64,000 nt of DNA from Rhodospirillaceae bacterium (GTDB taxonomy: Bacteria > Pseudomonadota > Alphaproteobacteria > Rhodospirillales > Rhodospirillaceae): NCBI GenBank assembly GCA_040219235.1, contig JAVJSV010000011.1, positions 558,001 to 622,000 on the forward strand, in the 5' to 3' direction. Shown piece by piece: positions 1 through 8,369 of this stretch. Position numbers and translations under genes: made by a program. The notes under the pieces are model-generated. The model saw nothing but the letters and a program-made list of their open reading frames with translations. It did no database searches and was not told the origin of the DNA. Within the stretch, counting starts at the first letter, position 1. Each line of letters starts with the position of its first letter.

Positions 1-2
1 GG

Positions 3-644
3 TTTATCCACATTCTCCTGTTCGTGTTCTGGCTTGGTGCCGATGTTGGTGTGTTCCTCTCGGCGGTTTATGCCAAACGCGTGGACCTGAGTTTTGAAAC
101 CCGGGCCACCATCATGAAGATGGGTCTTCTTATTGATTTCCTGCCGCGCATTTGTTTTGCGCTGATCTTTCCGGTTGGTCTCCATCTCGCGGCTTCTCTG
201 GGGCTTTATGAGATCCCCACGTGGTTATTTGTGGCGGGCTGGGGCGTTGGTCTGGGCTGGATTTATATGGTCATTTTAATTGGCCAGAACGAAGGCAAGC
301 CCCTAGCTGAAAAGCTGATGCTGGCACAGTTCGGCCTCGAAGGCGTGCTTGGCACGGTCTACGTCGGTGTTGGGTTGTGGTCGTTATTTGGCAATGGGCC
401 GCTTCAAGAAGGCTGGTTCGCAGTAAAAATTCTGCTGTTTGGTTGTGTGTTTTATGCGGCCATGGCGATTGACATTTGTTTCCGCCCGTTCATCAAACCG
501 TTCATGGAATTGGCCGAACATGGCTCGACCCCCGAGCGCGAAGCCATCATCACCAAGACCATTAATAAAACACTGGTCGCGGTTCTCACTATGTATGCGC
601 TCATTGCCACCGTAGCGTTCCTGGGTAAAGTGAAGCCCTTCTAA
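3..644 (+). CDS. CopD/DUF2269-like integral membrane protein (5' end outside window)
   Basis: The reading frame is open to the left edge of the window, so the true start lies upstream; the GTG at 24 is only an internal candidate. About six hydrophobic segments can be seen across roughly 214 residues. The first carries the pattern HxxxFVFWLGAD and the second contains another histidine (VGLHLA), a layout found in CopD-like and DUF2269-like membrane proteins, where such histidines can hold haem or metal. It ends 16 bases before the glutaredoxin-DinB gene and probably shares its transcript. A membrane electron carrier for the following redox genes is an inference. The exact family is uncertain. 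Confidence 0.6.
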   Translation, partial: FIHILLFVFWLGADVGVFLSAVYAKRVDLSFETRATIMKMGLLIDFLPRICFALIFPVGLHLAASLGLYEIPTWLFVAGWGVGLGWIYMVILIGQNEGKPLAEKLMLAQFGLEGVLGTVYVGVGLWSLFGNGPLQEGWFAVKILLFGCVFYAAMAIDICFRPFIKPFMELAEHGSTPEREAIITKTINKTLVAVLTMYALIATVAFLGKVKPF

Positions 645-660
645 CACAAGGACTCCATTC

Positions 661-1446
661 ATGCCTGAGCCTTACCGCGTGTTCTGGCAACCTGGATGCT
701 CCAGTTGTTTGAAAGCCAAGGAATTCCTTACCCAGCACGCTGTGGCTTTTGAAAGCGTCAACGTCCTTGCGGATGACGATGGCTTGGCTGCTTTGCAGGC
801 ACTCGGGGCGAAGTCCGTCCCCGTTGTCTCCCAGGGGCAACGCTTTGTCTTCGCCCAAAACCTGCGTGATGTGGCGGTCTTTGTTGGAGTTGATGGCCCG
901 GCCAAAGGTCTCGCCGTTACAGAATTGGTTGCAAAAGTTGAGCGTATTCTGACTGTTGCGCAATCTCATGCGCGACAGTTGCCGCTTAAAGTACTGCGAA
1001 AAAAATTGCCGGGTCGCGACCGCACCTATTTAGCTCTCAGCTATCACATCTTTGTCATCGCTCAGGCGTTTCTCGAAGCGGCTAAGGGTGGCGTTCTAAC
1101 GTTTGAGTTTTTTGAACGTCAGCCGTCCGAGGCTATTTGTGATGGCGATGCTGTTTCTGATTTTGGCGCTTTGGTCGCAGTCGATTTTCAGGCATGGTGG
1201 TATAGTACGAATGCTGGAAGCCGGCTTCCCGAAACACTCGAAACCTACTATGGTGCGCAGTCAGTCGATGATTTGTTAGAGCGCACAGCTTGGCATATGG
1301 CGCAACACACCCGCCAATTAGCAGCCGTCATTGAAAGCCTAAATATTACCCTATCAGATCATCTGTCTACGGCTGATCTCGCAGGTCTGCCGTTGCCAGA
1401 TCATGTCTATGATGACGAGGTTCCCCTGAACGCTGAAACCCGCTAG
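661..1446 (+). CDS. Glutaredoxin-DinB-like fusion protein
   Basis: The N-terminal 80 residues look like a glutaredoxin/thioredoxin fold: a dithiol CSSC motif (Cys13, Cys16) after the first strand and a KSVPVV cis-proline segment near residue 60. The remaining ~170 residues resemble a DinB-like four-helix bundle, with histidines spaced as in metal-binding members (LSYHIF, then WHMAQHTRQ). DinB-like proteins include thiol-dependent S-transferases, so a glutathione-linked transferase or reductase is plausible, but the substrate is unknown. AGGA about 9 bases upstream supports the start. There is no signal peptide, so it is cytoplasmic. It sits between a membrane protein and an exported cytochrome c. 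Confidence 0.75.
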   Translation: MPEPYRVFWQPGCSSCLKAKEFLTQHAVAFESVNVLADDDGLAALQALGAKSVPVVSQGQRFVFAQNLRDVAVFVGVDGPAKGLAVTELVAKVERILTVAQSHARQLPLKVLRKKLPGRDRTYLALSYHIFVIAQAFLEAAKGGVLTFEFFERQPSEAICDGDAVSDFGALVAVDFQAWWYSTNAGSRLPETLETYYGAQSVDDLLERTAWHMAQHTRQLAAVIESLNITLSDHLSTADLAGLPLPDHVYDDEVPLNAETR

Positions 1447-1481
1447 ACAGATTATCAGCACGGTTTTTTCGGAGCACCCCC

Positions 1482-1979
1482 ATGGTGACTAAAGTTTTTG
1501 CATTTGCTGCAGCATTTTTTTGTTTGTCCTTCACCTCAACAGCTTTTGCAGAATCGCCGGAAGAGCGCGGCGAGTATTTATCAGAAGTCATGGTCTGTGT
1601 TGAGTGTCACACACCTGGTGTGTTGATAGGAGCGCCGCATGGGCCAAGTCTGTCAGGCAGTGAAGTGGGTTACGGCATTCCTGGCCTGGGTGTGTACTAT
1701 GGCCCGAACCTCACACCCGATATGGAAACCGGTCTGGGGTCCTGGTCGGAAGAGGATATTGTTACCGCTCTGCGCACGGGTGTGCGGCCTGACGGTCGCA
1801 TACTGTCGCCGGTGATGCCGTGGCGCGCTTTTGCGAATTTAAAAGATCAAGACGCCTATGCATTGGCGGCTTATCTGAAAAGCATGGAGCCGGTCAGCAA
1901 CAAGGTGCCAGGTCCGTTTGGTCCCACAGAAACACCCACATCCTTCTACTACAACTTCGTCGTTCCTAGCGCACAATGA
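1482..1979 (+). CDS. Periplasmic monohaem cytochrome c
   Basis: The protein has a signal peptide (residues 1-23, ending AFA) and one haem-binding motif CVECH (Cys39, Cys42, His43). A Met in the segment SPVMPW is the likely sixth haem ligand. At 165 residues it matches single-domain class I cytochromes like those serving periplasmic dehydrogenases. A GGAG ribosome site lies 8 bases before the ATG. Its last bases overlap the start of the flavin oxidoreductase gene by 4 (ATGA), which indicates translational coupling. It probably moves electrons in the periplasm for the redox system of this operon; its partner cannot be named from sequence. Confidence 0.88.
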   Translation: MVTKVFAFAAAFFCLSFTSTAFAESPEERGEYLSEVMVCVECHTPGVLIGAPHGPSLSGSEVGYGIPGLGVYYGPNLTPDMETGLGSWSEEDIVTALRTGVRPDGRILSPVMPWRAFANLKDQDAYALAAYLKSMEPVSNKVPGPFGPTETPTSFYYNFVVPSAQ

Positions 1980-3931
1980 GCCAGTCCACCTATCCCAACC
2001 TTCTTGCGCCCATAAAGCTTGGCCCAATTGAACTCCGCCATCGCGCGGTGGTCAGCGGCCATGGCATGGCGCTGGGGGATGGACAGGTGGGAATTAGTGA
2101 TCGCTTTCACGGTTATCTTATGGCCCGTGCCAAAGGTGGTGCGGCGATGGTTGGCAGTGAGTCCGCGCCTGTGCACACCAGCACCGTTAGCCGTAGCCTT
2201 GGTATTCGACTGTATACCGATGAGGTGATCCCGAGCTTGCGCCGTACAGCTGAAGATATTCGTGCAGCCGGATCTCGACTTGCGATCACGCTGTGGCACG
2301 GCGGCCATAAAGATAGCTTTATTCGCGGTGGTGTTGCCTTAGCACCATCACCGGTTCCCAATACGGCAGGTGAAGTGCCAAAACAAATTACACAAGCCGA
2401 GATCAACGAACTGATCAAAGCTTATGGCGAGGCCGCGGCCCGCTGCAAGCAGGCGGGCCTGGATGCCATCGAAATACAAACGTCTACGGATTACCTATTA
2501 GGATCGTTCCTATCACCGGTGTTGAACCGTCGCACAGATTGTTACGGTGGCTCATTCGAAAACCGCTTACGCTTCATTCGTCAAATTTTCGAATCTGTTC
2601 GGGAAAATGTTGGCGATGCCATCGCGGTCGGCGTGCGCACCTCCGCCCGTCACGATATTCCAGGCTCACCCATGGATTATGGGCTGGAAGAATCCACCGC
2701 CAACATGAAAGCACTGGCTGAAGCGGGTCTGGTGGATTACGTCAGCGTGATGACGGGATCTGGCTGGTCGCCGCCGCAATCTTCCTCTATCCCACATATG
2801 GCGCAACCGCGCGTGCAATTGCGTGATGAAGGTCAGGTGTTCAAGCAGGCGCTTTCCGTGCCTGTTGTCCTCGCCGGTCGTATTCGCTCACCGGAAGATG
2901 CAGAACAGGTTATCGCCGAAGGTGGTGCTGACATTATTGCCATGGCGCGCACCTGGATTGCTGACCCCGAATGGGGCCGGAAGGTGGAGTCCGGGCTAGC
3001 TCATACCATTCGCCCATGTATGTCGTGCAACCAAGCTTGTGTCGGTTTTGTATTCCGTGGCATGCCTGGATCCTGCGTTATCAACCCGGCGGCTGGTCGT
3101 GAGACAGAGTTGAATGATACGAATGCTACGGGCGCTCCCAAATCTGTCGCCGTCATCGGTGCCGGACCCGCGGGTTTAGAAGCTGCGCGGGTTCTGGCCA
3201 AGCGTGGCCATCGCGTCACCGTTTATGAAAAGTATGCGGAGCTGGGCGGTCAAATGCGTCTTGCGGCCTCTGCCCCGCATCGCGCGGAGATGTTGCCTGC
3301 TTTGGCCTGGTGGAAAGACGAACTGGAACGCTTGCAAGTCCGCGTGGTGCTCAATCATGAAGTGACGTCAGAAGATGACGTTGAGGCCGACAGCGTGATC
3401 TGGGCCATCGGTGCCGATCCTGGTCACACGGCGCTATGGCAACGCCGACCCTATTTGTTTGATGGCATTCCCGGCAAGGAAGGCTTGCCATCAGGACGCG
3501 ATGTTCTTTCTGGTAAATCCAGCGTCAGTGGCAATGTTCTGGTGATTGATGAAGAGGGCGGCTGGCCTGCGGTCTCTCTAGTGGAAACACTGGCGGCGGA
3601 TCCGGCAGTGTCCCATGTCACAGTGACAACGCCTGAGCGCTCTCTTGGAGAAGCCGCATTAACTCTTACGTGGGAGATTAAATCGGTGACCCCGCGTTTG
3701 CGTCAGGACGGCATCACCGTGCTTACCGAAAGCATGGTCAAAGAGGTTGTAAGCAATACAGTCCACTTGACCAACGGAGAGCACATTGGGCCCTTTGATG
3801 CCATTGTGTTGAACACAGGCACCACGGCGAACAGTGTTCCTGAAGGTGCCTTGGCGATTGGCGATTGTGTCGCGCCACGTGGCATTTGGGCGGCGACGTC
3901 CGATGCCATTAAATTGGCGCAGACGCTCTAG
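1976..3931 (+). CDS. NADH:flavin oxidoreductase, 2,4-dienoyl-CoA reductase type (FMN, 4Fe-4S, FAD)
   Basis: A 651-residue protein with the three-part build of FadH and trimethylamine dehydrogenase: an old-yellow-enzyme TIM barrel (about 5-340), a 4Fe-4S cluster with spacing Cx2Cx3Cx11C (Cys348, 351, 355, 367), then an FAD/NAD domain with GAGPAGLEAA near residue 394. The barrel segment LGSFLSPVLNRRTDCYGG is typical. The usual HGAHGYL catalytic segment before it is replaced by QTSTDYL, so it is unlikely to be a standard dienoyl-CoA reductase. No signal peptide is seen. It is coupled by 4-base overlap to the cytochrome c gene. Family assignment is firm; substrate is unknown. Confidence 0.88.
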   Translation: MSQSTYPNLLAPIKLGPIELRHRAVVSGHGMALGDGQVGISDRFHGYLMARAKGGAAMVGSESAPVHTSTVSRSLGIRLYTDEVIPSLRRTAEDIRAAGSRLAITLWHGGHKDSFIRGGVALAPSPVPNTAGEVPKQITQAEINELIKAYGEAAARCKQAGLDAIEIQTSTDYLLGSFLSPVLNRRTDCYGGSFENRLRFIRQIFESVRENVGDAIAVGVRTSARHDIPGSPMDYGLEESTANMKALAEAGLVDYVSVMTGSGWSPPQSSSIPHMAQPRVQLRDEGQVFKQALSVPVVLAGRIRSPEDAEQVIAEGGADIIAMARTWIADPEWGRKVESGLAHTIRPCMSCNQACVGFVFRGMPGSCVINPAAGRETELNDTNATGAPKSVAVIGAGPAGLEAARVLAKRGHRVTVYEKYAELGGQMRLAASAPHRAEMLPALAWWKDELERLQVRVVLNHEVTSEDDVEADSVIWAIGADPGHTALWQRRPYLFDGIPGKEGLPSGRDVLSGKSSVSGNVLVIDEEGGWPAVSLVETLAADPAVSHVTVTTPERSLGEAALTLTWEIKSVTPRLRQDGITVLTESMVKEVVSNTVHLTNGEHIGPFDAIVLNTGTTANSVPEGALAIGDCVAPRGIWAATSDAIKLAQTL

Positions 3932-3955
3932 GCAGCTTTCGAAGCGACCCTTCTT

Positions 3956-4858
3956 TTACATGGGCAGCCGTAGGTATCCGTCCATGGTGCCGTCCGGGCC
4001 GGCATCTAAATAGAAATCCAGAACCAACGGCTGACCAGGCTCAACGGCGTAAGATGTCAGATCTGACACGCCTTCTTCCGCCAGAACTTTATCATCCAGA
4101 AAGAAATTGCCCGTGGTGGTCTTGGCATCGCGGGTCAGAATGGCATGCGCCGCATCCGCAACAATGTCTGTGGTACGACAATGCTTGATCATGGCATCAC
4201 CTCCCAACTCATGCCGGATGGCTGCCGTGTCGATAGCGGTGCGTGGCCACAGGGCATTGGCGGCAACACCGTGTTCCTTAAAGTCTTCAGAGAGGCCAAT
4301 GGTGGCAAAGCTCATGCCCATTTTCGCCAAGGTGTAGGGCAGAGTCCCTTTGTACCACTTCGGGTCCAGGCTCGGCGGCGGTGATAGCGTTAGGATGTGT
4401 GGGTTGGTTCCAGCCTTGAGGTGCGGCAGGCAGGTGCGTGCAGCCAATAACGTGCCACGCAGATTGATTTGATGCATTAGGTCGATGCGCCGCATCGGCA
4501 CATCTGCAACGCCACCCAACGCCACGGCACTGGCATTGTTAATCAGAATATCTATAGCGCCGAATTTCTCTACCGTTGCGGCGACCGCCTCAGCCACTTC
4601 TGCGTCATTTCGCAAATCCATTTGTATGGCCAGCGCTTGACCCCCAGCCTGTTGAATGTCTTCCGCTGCCGTATGAATGGTGCCAGGTAGCTTAGGATGG
4701 GGCTTGGTGGTCTTCGCCGCAATGGCCACATTCGCCCCGTCCTGAGCCGCGCGTTTGGCAATGGCCAGCCCGATGCCGCGGCTGCCGCCGGTGATGAACA
4801 ATGTTCGCCCTTTTAAAGATCGATCTGCGGCAGGGGCGTAAGGCGATAGGCTTGTCAT
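3956..4858 (-). CDS. Short-chain dehydrogenase/reductase, HSDL2-like
   Basis: A 300-residue SDR. It has the Rossmann motif TGGSRGIG near residue 20, the NNAS segment near 107 and the catalytic YTLAK pair near 176-180. The stretch after the glycine motif (AAKTTKPHPKLPGTIHTAAEDI) and the WPRTAIDTAA segment are characteristic of HSDL2-like SDRs, which are tied to lipid metabolism in other organisms; the substrate here is unknown. GGAGA 10 bases upstream supports the start. It is convergent with the flavin oxidoreductase gene, with a 24-base gap. Confidence 0.85.
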   Translation of the reverse strand: MTSLSPYAPAADRSLKGRTLFITGGSRGIGLAIAKRAAQDGANVAIAAKTTKPHPKLPGTIHTAAEDIQQAGGQALAIQMDLRNDAEVAEAVAATVEKFGAIDILINNASAVALGGVADVPMRRIDLMHQINLRGTLLAARTCLPHLKAGTNPHILTLSPPPSLDPKWYKGTLPYTLAKMGMSFATIGLSEDFKEHGVAANALWPRTAIDTAAIRHELGGDAMIKHCRTTDIVADAAHAILTRDAKTTTGNFFLDDKVLAEEGVSDLTSYAVEPGQPLVLDFYLDAGPDGTMDGYLRLPM

Positions 4859-5059
4859 GTTCTCGGTCTCCAGTTCATCGGATAATCCTCATCAGTGTGT
4901 TTCATTAGGCCATATTTTGACCATCGCAGTCTTATTTTCTGTGCTTTAATTTAAAGACCTAAGAATTTATTCAAAATTCTGCAACTATATGTGTCTCCCA
5001 AACGTTACATATTGGTCGGTGTCCTCCGGCCAGCCCAACTCAGGGAGAAGGAGGTTTAA

Positions 5060-5407
5060 ATGTCTGACGTAAAAACCAAAATCATTCCACCGCGCCCAAA
5101 GGTTCCCGAGGATGAGGAACCACTAATGGCGAAGATGCCGAAGAAAACGGGACTGATGGGCCGTCTCCTGCCCACCGGTTTGTCCCGGGCAGTTGTCATC
5201 TCCACCTTAATCTTGAGTGCAACATTATGGACGCAGAACCTGTATTCTGCACGCTATGACCTCGTTGCATCTGGTAAATCCGAGACCACGTTTATGTACC
5301 GTCTCGACCGTTGGACCGGAATTGTCAGCCTATGCACAACACAGAGCTGCAAACCGCTTTCGACCATTGCAACGTCGCCTCAGAGTGCGCCTGTAGCGAC
5401 AGACTAA
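5060..5407 (+). CDS. Small single-pass membrane protein of unknown function
   Basis: The 115-residue protein starts after a very strong ribosome site (AAGGAGG, 7 bases before ATG). It has a Pro/Lys-rich cytoplasmic start, a hydrophobic segment at about 43-60 and a short tail with MYRLDRWTG followed by two cysteines (SLCTTQSC). Such MYRLDRWTG tails occur in small hypothetical proteins, but I cannot name a function. It stands alone between two minus-strand genes. The 200 bases before it hold no gene and no clear operator. Confidence 0.7.
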   Translation: MSDVKTKIIPPRPKVPEDEEPLMAKMPKKTGLMGRLLPTGLSRAVVISTLILSATLWTQNLYSARYDLVASGKSETTFMYRLDRWTGIVSLCTTQSCKPLSTIATSPQSAPVATD

Positions 5408-5428
5408 AAGGTTCGTGGAGTACGCCCG

Positions 5429-6292
5429 CTAATTTTTCCAGGCGGGCGTCACTTCGGCAACGAAGTCTTCAAACCGTCGTAAGGGATGTCCGACAGCTTG
5501 TTCACTCTTCGCAATTTCATTGTTAGAGGCCACGCTGCCCATCTTTTGCATCTTGGCAAACCCGGCTTTTAAAGCGCCTAGCAGCCAGGGCGGCATGAAC
5601 GCTTTGGAGCTTGCTTCCCAGGCGTCCAGATCATCGCCAGCGTAGCGCACCTCCCGGCCAAGGTGCTCACCATACAACGTGGCGATTTCGTCCGCAGTCC
5701 AGGTTTTTGGTCCGTACAAGGCGATATCGTGACTGTCTAACTCCTTGGTGGTTAGCGCGCGCGCAGCGGCATCCGCGATGTCACGGGTATCGATTCTGTT
5801 TTGTCCTTTATTGCCGATGGGCATGGTGTACAAGCCTGCACCGGCAATGGCGCGTCCCAGCAACAGGTCATTTTGAAAGAAGAAATCAGGCCGCAAGATG
5901 ACAGAAATGATGCCCGAGGCGCGAATGGCGTCTTCAATGACAACCTTGCTGGCGTAGTGTGGCACCTTCATCGCTTCGTCCGAAAGCTTAACCGATAAGA
6001 ACACAATCTTCTTCACACCAGCATCGACCGCCGCCTGCACCGCATTGGTGCCACGCTGTTGTTCTGTCTCGCCATTGGCGGTGATCAGCAGCAGTTGATC
6101 GACACCGTCGAAAGCGGCTGCCAAACTGTTTGCGGTGTCGAGATCTCCAACAACACCAGTAATGCCGTCTGACAAAGCGTCAGCCTTTTCAGCCGAGCGT
6201 GTGAGGACACGCACGTCTTTGCCTTGTGCCGCGAGCGCCTGTGCCGCCGGTCCGCCAACGCGGCCTGTGCCGCCAATGATCAATGTTGTCAT
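5429..6292 (-). CDS. NmrA-like NAD(P)-binding protein (atypical SDR)
   Basis: A 287-residue protein starting MTTLIIGGTGRVG, the GxxGxxG nucleotide site of NmrA/NAD(P)H-azoreductase-type atypical SDRs. An upstream in-frame ATG at 6310 would add six residues ahead of this motif; the start at 6292 fits the family better. The segment RVLTRSAEKADAL suits NADP binding. The classical Tyr-Lys catalytic pair is not evident, as expected for NmrA-type proteins, which often sense rather than turn over NADP. It lies alone on the minus strand. Its ligand is unknown. Confidence 0.8.
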   Translation of the reverse strand: MTTLIIGGTGRVGGPAAQALAAQGKDVRVLTRSAEKADALSDGITGVVGDLDTANSLAAAFDGVDQLLLITANGETEQQRGTNAVQAAVDAGVKKIVFLSVKLSDEAMKVPHYASKVVIEDAIRASGIISVILRPDFFFQNDLLLGRAIAGAGLYTMPIGNKGQNRIDTRDIADAAARALTTKELDSHDIALYGPKTWTADEIATLYGEHLGREVRYAGDDLDAWEASSKAFMPPWLLGALKAGFAKMQKMGSVASNNEIAKSEQAVGHPLRRFEDFVAEVTPAWKN

Positions 6293-6458
6293 CTCAGAAC
6301 TCGCTCTCATTTTATAAAATAGATGAGGTGCAGCATGCTCTTTTGTGCTGTGGAATCAATATTTTATCGGGGTTTTATGAGCACTGTACCGGAAACACTA
6401 GACTCGTAGCGGGAAGCAGAGTCATAAATATACACAAGATAACAACACCGGACATTCC

Positions 6459-6851
6459 ATGCTGCGTCGTTTGACCAAAGCTTTGACCGCATCTTTCACT
6501 GCCTTCTCGCTGGCAGTGGCATTGGTTGTGTCGGTTTTTGCCCAGTCGCATCCAGCTACTGGAGCCCAAGCTCAAGATTTAGCAGCAGCACCCTGTGCTG
6601 AGCACAGCGCACCACAACCCCAAGATTTTTGGGGCGATGCCTGCGCCTCTGTCTGTGATGCAACGGACCTGCACATGTTGCTTGGTGTTCCGTCCGACCG
6701 CAGCACCCCCTCTGATCTGACATTTGACCTGTTCATCTATGATCAAACCACACTGCCATCGCCGCAGGTGTCACGTGCGCTAGTGCTGGTCACCGGTCAT
6801 GATCCGCCTGGGTCTCAGCTTTACCTGACCACCCAAAGACTCCGCCTCTAA
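6459..6851 (+). CDS. Small exported Cys/His-containing protein, start of copper module
   Basis: The 130-residue protein has an N-terminal hydrophobic signal sequence (to about residue 29, FAQ). The mature part carries PCAEHSAPQ, then a CASVC pair, DATDLHML and a C-terminal YLTTQRLRL. Proteins with this shape are often encoded just ahead of TolC-type or copper-resistance genes, and the Cys/His pattern would suit a periplasmic metal-binding role, but this is inference from context. The ribosome site is weak. The TolC-type gene follows after 87 bases. Confidence 0.65.
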   Translation: MLRRLTKALTASFTAFSLAVALVVSVFAQSHPATGAQAQDLAAAPCAEHSAPQPQDFWGDACASVCDATDLHMLLGVPSDRSTPSDLTFDLFIYDQTTLPSPQVSRALVLVTGHDPPGSQLYLTTQRLRL

Positions 6852-6938
6852 AAACTCTCTGCGTGTCCAGGCACGGCATAGGCTGCCGTTACCGCCTGAC
6901 CTTTTAACGAATGTGTTATATTTGCAGAGAGAAATCTT

Positions 6939-8369
6939 ATGGCTCCGGCCAGCTCAAAATTTACATCATCCATCCTCCCTCTAATCGCTGTAGCCGCCTT
7001 ATCGGCCTGCGCAACGCCAGACCCTGAAGCCGCTGTGCGTGATTTTGGCACCTTGATTGCCACGCGCACGTCAGATCCCATTGTCTGGCGCACCGGTGGT
7101 GCTGAAGACGCCGCTGTTGATGCGCGGGTTCAAGGGTTGTTGTCAGAGCCGCTGACAGCAGAGGCCGCCGTTGCTGTTGCGCTTCTCAACAATCGCGGCC
7201 AGCAGGCCCGCTATGCCGAGCTTGGTATTGCCCAGGCGGACCTGGTTGAGGCCGGTCTCTTGGAAAACCCCATGTTCGAGGTCATGGTCCGGCCATCGAC
7301 CGAGTCTGGCACCAACCTAGAATTTGGACTGGTGCAGAATTTTGTCTCTTTGTTGATGCGTCCGGCGCGTCAAAAAATCGCCCAAGCAGAATACGAAAAC
7401 GTTCAACTGGAACTTGCTGCGGACCTGATCGCGTTCACGGCTGAGGTGCGCTCGGCCTACTTTGCCCATGTCGGTGCCCGCAATCAGCGCGAGGCTGTTG
7501 CTGCCATCGCCAGCACAGCCCGCGACGCTGCAGATCTTGCCAAAGCCTTTCATACGGCAGGCAACATCACCGAATTAGAACTGGTAGAATTTCAGGCCGA
7601 TGCGGAAGAAGCCACTGTGGCATCTATGGACGCTGAGCAAGAGGTTGCGGCAACAGAGATCGACCTGATCGAGTTGCTCGGCTTGCCATCAACGGCAGAT
7701 TGGTCTTTGCTAGCTCGCTTACCCGCGTTGCCGGATCAGACCCTGGTCACGGCAACACTTGAAGATCAGGCGTTGCGCGAGCGCTTTGATCTCCAGGCCA
7801 TGCGCGCTGGGCTCCGAGCCGCGGCAGATCATCTTGGGCTCGAGCAGAACTTTCGGCTGCTCGATGATATGGAACTTGGGGTCAGCGCCGAACGCGAGCC
7901 CGAGGGTGAGTGGTTGATCGGTCCCAGCCTCGAATTTCCGCTACCTATTTTTGACCAAGGGCAGGGCCGCGTGACCCACGCGCTGCTCGAACTGCGTCAG
8001 CTACAGGATGAACTCGTGGCCAAAGAAGCCAGTGTGCGCGCGGACGTGCGCCGGGCCACAACAGCGCTCACCGTGAATCGTCAAAAGGCGGCACATTTGT
8101 TGGACATACTTTTGCCGCTCAAGCAGCGCCTCACCAGACTCACGTTGGCGGAATATAATTACATGCTAACCGGAGCCTTTGAGGTCTTAGAAGCGGAGCA
8201 ACATGAGAACGAAGTGTACCGCGAACATCTCGAAGCCCTGACAGACTATTGGATTGCGCGGGCCGAGCTGATGGCCGCGGTTGGTGGTCAGCTGGATCGG
8301 CCCCAGCAAGCCCAGACAGAGACCGATCCAAACAATACAGATGCAAAAATCCTAGGAGACGCCTCATGA
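6939..8369 (+). CDS. TolC-family outer membrane lipoprotein (CusC-like)
   Basis: A 476-residue outer membrane efflux protein. The signal peptide ends in the lipobox LSAC, with Cys24 as the lipid-anchored residue. Long helical stretches in two repeats (AVALLNNRGQQARYAELGIAQ and the later EQNFRLLDDMELG region) are typical of the TolC/CusC barrel and tunnel. It is probably the outer membrane channel for the copper module. Its stop codon overlaps the ATG of the multicopper oxidase by 4 bases. No inner membrane RND pump or membrane-fusion protein gene is present in the window, so its pump partner is unknown. Confidence 0.88.
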   Translation: MAPASSKFTSSILPLIAVAALSACATPDPEAAVRDFGTLIATRTSDPIVWRTGGAEDAAVDARVQGLLSEPLTAEAAVAVALLNNRGQQARYAELGIAQADLVEAGLLENPMFEVMVRPSTESGTNLEFGLVQNFVSLLMRPARQKIAQAEYENVQLELAADLIAFTAEVRSAYFAHVGARNQREAVAAIASTARDAADLAKAFHTAGNITELELVEFQADAEEATVASMDAEQEVAATEIDLIELLGLPSTADWSLLARLPALPDQTLVTATLEDQALRERFDLQAMRAGLRAAADHLGLEQNFRLLDDMELGVSAEREPEGEWLIGPSLEFPLPIFDQGQGRVTHALLELRQLQDELVAKEASVRADVRRATTALTVNRQKAAHLLDILLPLKQRLTRLTLAEYNYMLTGAFEVLEAEQHENEVYREHLEALTDYWIARAELMAAVGGQLDRPQQAQTETDPNNTDAKILGDAS

